Shown piece by piece: positions 5,602-6,952 of a DNA stretch of 6,952 nucleotides. Every line of letters starts with the position of its first letter. The first letter of the stretch is position 1. Made by a program: the position numbers and the translations under genes. Source of the DNA: JAUYQE01 sp035289745 (GTDB taxonomy: Archaea > Nanobdellota > Nanobdellia > Woesearchaeales > GW2011-AR9); assembly GCA_035289745.1 (NCBI GenBank), contig DATDWF010000064.1, forward strand, positions 1-6,952. Reading direction: 5' to 3'. The notes beneath the pieces are model-generated. The model searched no databases, was not told the DNA's origin, and was given only the letters and a program-made list of their open reading frames with translations.

Positions 5602-6303
5602 TCAGCGTTTCTTCACGCTTTTTTTCTGACGTGCAACGGACGGGGTGACCACGGCTCCGCGAGCGGGCCCGGTGTCACTGCTGTCGAAGCTGAGGCCGTC
5701 GACGCTGCACCCGAGGGCCAACACGCACTCTTCGTCCTGCGACGGCTTGGAAATAAACCGCCAAATGTACGACTTTTTGCCCGTCAGCCATTTAGCCATA
5801 GCGTTGAACTTTTTCACATCCCGCGTGCCGAAGAGTGCTTCCAGAACATCCGCATCTTCTTTTGCAAAGTATCGCTGAGGGCCAACCAAATCGGCGTCAC
5901 GCTGCTGGGCATTAGGATAGCCATAATCATGGACAACCTGGTCGGGGCCCTGCGGGGTATAAGTCAAACGCATGCTGGTGAAGACATACGGATGAGAGAC
6001 TGCAAAATCGTTTTGGAAGAGCTGTTTTAACGTATCAACAGAGGCTTTTTCTTCGCCCGTTCTCTCCCTTGCATCGTACAACGCCAGAAGAGTGGCACCG
6101 TACACCAGGCCGGAAGCGAGCTTAAAATCGGTGTCCAAAGTTCGCTGTACATGCTCCTCTTGAGTTAAAGATGCACTGCCGTTAAGCAATTCTGTTCCCC
6201 AGCCAATATCATGCAACTCCCTGCCATCATACGGAACAGGAATGTTGTACAGCTGGATGCGATCTTCCAGTTCTTCAATGCATGTGTCGATGGTGGAACT
6301 CAT
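5602..6303 (-). CDS. Unrecognised soluble protein, second gene of a pair
   Basis: The protein has 233 residues and no signal peptide or clear membrane span. The N-terminal 60 residues are acidic and polar (IEELEDRIQLYNIPVPYDGRELHDIGWG). A hydrophobic helix follows at about 62-77 (LASGLVYGATLLALYD), too short and interrupted for a confident membrane segment. The central part holds aromatic-rich sequence (HPYVFTSMRLTYTPQGP; VVHDYGYPN). A compact C-terminal part (145-200) contains KWLTGKKSYIWRFISKP and a strand CVLALGCSVDGL. The last 30 residues look disordered and end in a basic tail (RQKKSVKKR) that might bind nucleic acid or membrane. No family is recognised. Its ATG lies eight bases after the stop of the upstream minus-strand gene, without a Shine-Dalgarno or TATA box, so it is probably co-transcribed with that gene. 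Confidence 0.8.
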   Translation of the reverse strand: MSSTIDTCIEELEDRIQLYNIPVPYDGRELHDIGWGTELLNGSASLTQEEHVQRTLDTDFKLASGLVYGATLLALYDARERTGEEKASVDTLKQLFQNDFAVSHPYVFTSMRLTYTPQGPDQVVHDYGYPNAQQRDADLVGPQRYFAKEDADVLEALFGTRDVKKFNAMAKWLTGKKSYIWRFISKPSQDEECVLALGCSVDGLSFDSSDTGPARGAVVTPSVARQKKSVKKR

Positions 6304-6311
6304 ATTGTAAT

Positions 6312-6758
6312 CTACCGCATCTTCTCAATAAATTCGTCTAGCCGGTCTCCTTCGATCAGTACTCTATTTAAGCCGTACGTTGCCAGAAGATTCCCTTGAG
6401 AGTCACGAACAGCCAGCGAGCGGGCTACCGGCTCCGTAGTGTATCCTTTCGCTTTCCAATATTTTCTCTCGGTTCCGTGATTGAAACGGCCAATATAGCT
6501 CAAAGCAATCAGTGGCTGTCTGAAGTCATCCTCTTCTAACACCGAGACGTTTTTAATATGGTCGGGAAGAACTCCCTCTCTGAACCCCCACGCGGGCTGA
6601 TGCTCGTTTATCAGAATATCGCTGAGATCTACTCTTTCTCCTCTATAGATCGCTTGCACGGGGCCTGAACCGACAATGGCTCTAAAAGCTTCTAAGACGC
6701 TTTTGCCATCGACTACTTCCGTATCAAAATTGATGACAATTGTTTTTTTTGGTACCAT
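6312..6758 (-). CDS. Unrecognised small protein, first gene of a pair
   Basis: This soluble protein has 148 residues. It starts with a basic stretch and a strand (KKTIVINFDTEVV, 4-16), then a helix with SVLEAFRAIVG (20-30), and a region rich in strands and turns. Two notable segments are DDFRQPLIALSYIGRFNHGTERKYW (77-101) and SLAVRDSQGNLLATYGLNRVLIEG (114-137). The latter looks like a beta hairpin or strand-turn-strand around a sequence resembling the D-x-x-G turns of many small sensor folds, but I cannot name a family. No membrane segment or cysteine pattern is present. It precedes the 233-residue gene by eight bases, and both are unknown, suggesting a joint role. The start ATG fits a weak TATA-like sequence about 28 bases upstream. 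Confidence 0.8.
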   Translation of the reverse strand: MVPKKTIVINFDTEVVDGKSVLEAFRAIVGSGPVQAIYRGERVDLSDILINEHQPAWGFREGVLPDHIKNVSVLEEDDFRQPLIALSYIGRFNHGTERKYWKAKGYTTEPVARSLAVRDSQGNLLATYGLNRVLIEGDRLDEFIEKMR

Positions 6759-6782
6759 CTTATAATCGCTTTATGACTTGTT

Positions 6783-6790
6783 TCTTAAAA
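6783..6790 (-). promoter_or_regulatory. Weak TATA-like box for the two-gene operon
   Basis: On the minus strand this reads TTTTAAGA, with its centre about 28 bases before the A of the ATG at 6758. The match to the archaeal TATA consensus is imperfect, but the spacing equals that of the other promoters here. The surrounding sequence is very AT-rich, so a neighbouring position is possible. Confidence 0.4.
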
Positions 6791-6802
6791 CTAAAAATTC
6801 TC

Positions 6803-6853
6803 CTAAAAAAGAAAAAAAATGCTCGGAGTTTTCCGCCTAAGCGGAAAACCCCG
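6803..6853 (-). terminator. Hairpin followed by T-runs (minus-strand terminator)
   Basis: GTTTTCCGC (6828-6836) and GCGGAAAAC (6841-6849) form a perfect nine-pair stem with a four-base loop. After one mismatch three more pairs (6824-6826 with 6851-6853) extend it. Read on the minus strand, the hairpin is followed about four bases later by T8, C, T6 (6819 down to 6805). It would stop transcripts arriving from the right before the two-gene operon's promoter. A hairpin is not required for archaeal termination, so an RNA-stability or insulating role is also possible. Confidence 0.6.
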
Positions 6854-6871
6854 CGGCACTGAGGAGGAAGA

Positions 6872-6898
6872 TAAAAACGTACTACTTTAGTAGTACGT
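6872..6898 (-). terminator. Second hairpin with short T-run (minus-strand terminator)
   Basis: ACGTACTAC (6877-6885) and GTAGTACGT (6890-6898) form a perfect nine-pair stem with a four-base loop. On the minus strand it is followed by a short T-run (6877-6873). The likely stop codon of the gene entering from the right lies in the loop (6887-6889). Together with the hairpin at 6824-6853 it makes a tandem pair facing the same way. No comparable T-run follows it on the plus strand. Confidence 0.5.
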
Positions 6899-6952
6899 CT
6901 TCTGCTCTTCCCCGTCGTCTTTCCGCAGCCGGGAGAAGCCGATTATCAAGCC
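6887..6952 (-). CDS. Possible C-terminal end of a gene entering from the right
   Basis: On the minus strand one frame is open from the window edge for 21 codons and ends at TAA in the loop of the hairpin at 6877-6898. The residues read GLIIGFSRLRKDDGEEQKTYY. Eighteen of its 21 codons end in G or C, as expected for coding sequence with many such codons, whereas a competing open frame has mostly A- or T-ending codons. The two terminator-like hairpins just downstream on the same strand support a gene ending here. The fragment is too short to identify. Confidence 0.4.
   Translation of the reverse strand, partial: GLIIGFSRLRKDDGEEQKTYY

Noticed and set aside
5604..5625. Five-pair hairpin followed by seven T on the plus strand
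   Set aside because: It is the complement of codons for the Lys-rich tail (KKSVKKR) of a minus-strand gene, and no plus-strand gene ends there.
6741..6750. Run of T on the plus strand as a terminator
   Set aside because: It is the complement of the Lys codons near the start of the 148-residue protein; no plus-strand transcript is expected.
1..6952. CRISPR array, tRNA, rRNA, insertion sequence or attachment site
   Set aside because: No regularly spaced repeats, cloverleaf-like sequences, transposase genes or flanking direct repeats were found by reading both strands.

Overview
The window looks like chromosomal DNA from an archaeon. It encodes a geranylgeranyl-reductase-family flavoprotein, the type used to saturate archaeal ether lipids. 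Several genes also have a TATA-like box centred about 26 to 30 bases before the start codon and no Shine-Dalgarno sequence, which is the archaeal leaderless-transcript layout. Compact spacing and many small conserved unknowns suggest a DPANN-type lineage (Woesearchaeota or relatives), but that placement is an inference. No tRNA, rRNA, CRISPR array, insertion sequence or integrase was seen.

Left part (1-3234, all plus strand): the 3' end of an unrecognised gene; a D-2-hydroxyacid dehydrogenase-family protein with its own TATA box; a single-pass membrane protein with its own TATA box; and, four bases later, a fusion of a nucleoside-deoxyribosyltransferase-like domain with a canonical Nudix hydrolase domain.

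Middle (3276-5538): a small minus-strand protein resembling a stand-alone CARF-type ligand-binding domain diverges from a plus-strand protein with a predicted beta/alpha-barrel. One palindromic TATA element lies almost exactly midway between their two start codons and could serve both as leaderless transcripts. The barrel gene then runs tail to tail into the geranylgeranyl-reductase-like gene, with interlocking stop codons.

Right part (5602-6952, minus strand): two unrecognised genes form a probable two-gene operon. It is preceded by about 130 bases holding two near-perfect hairpins, each followed on the minus strand by T-runs. These probably insulate the operon from another minus-strand gene whose last codons reach the window edge.

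Only the reductase, the dehydrogenase fold and the Nudix domain can be named with confidence. No metabolic pathway links all the genes. The most noteworthy items are the fusion protein, the CARF-like orphan and its shared promoter, and the dehydrogenase lacking a catalytic glutamate.
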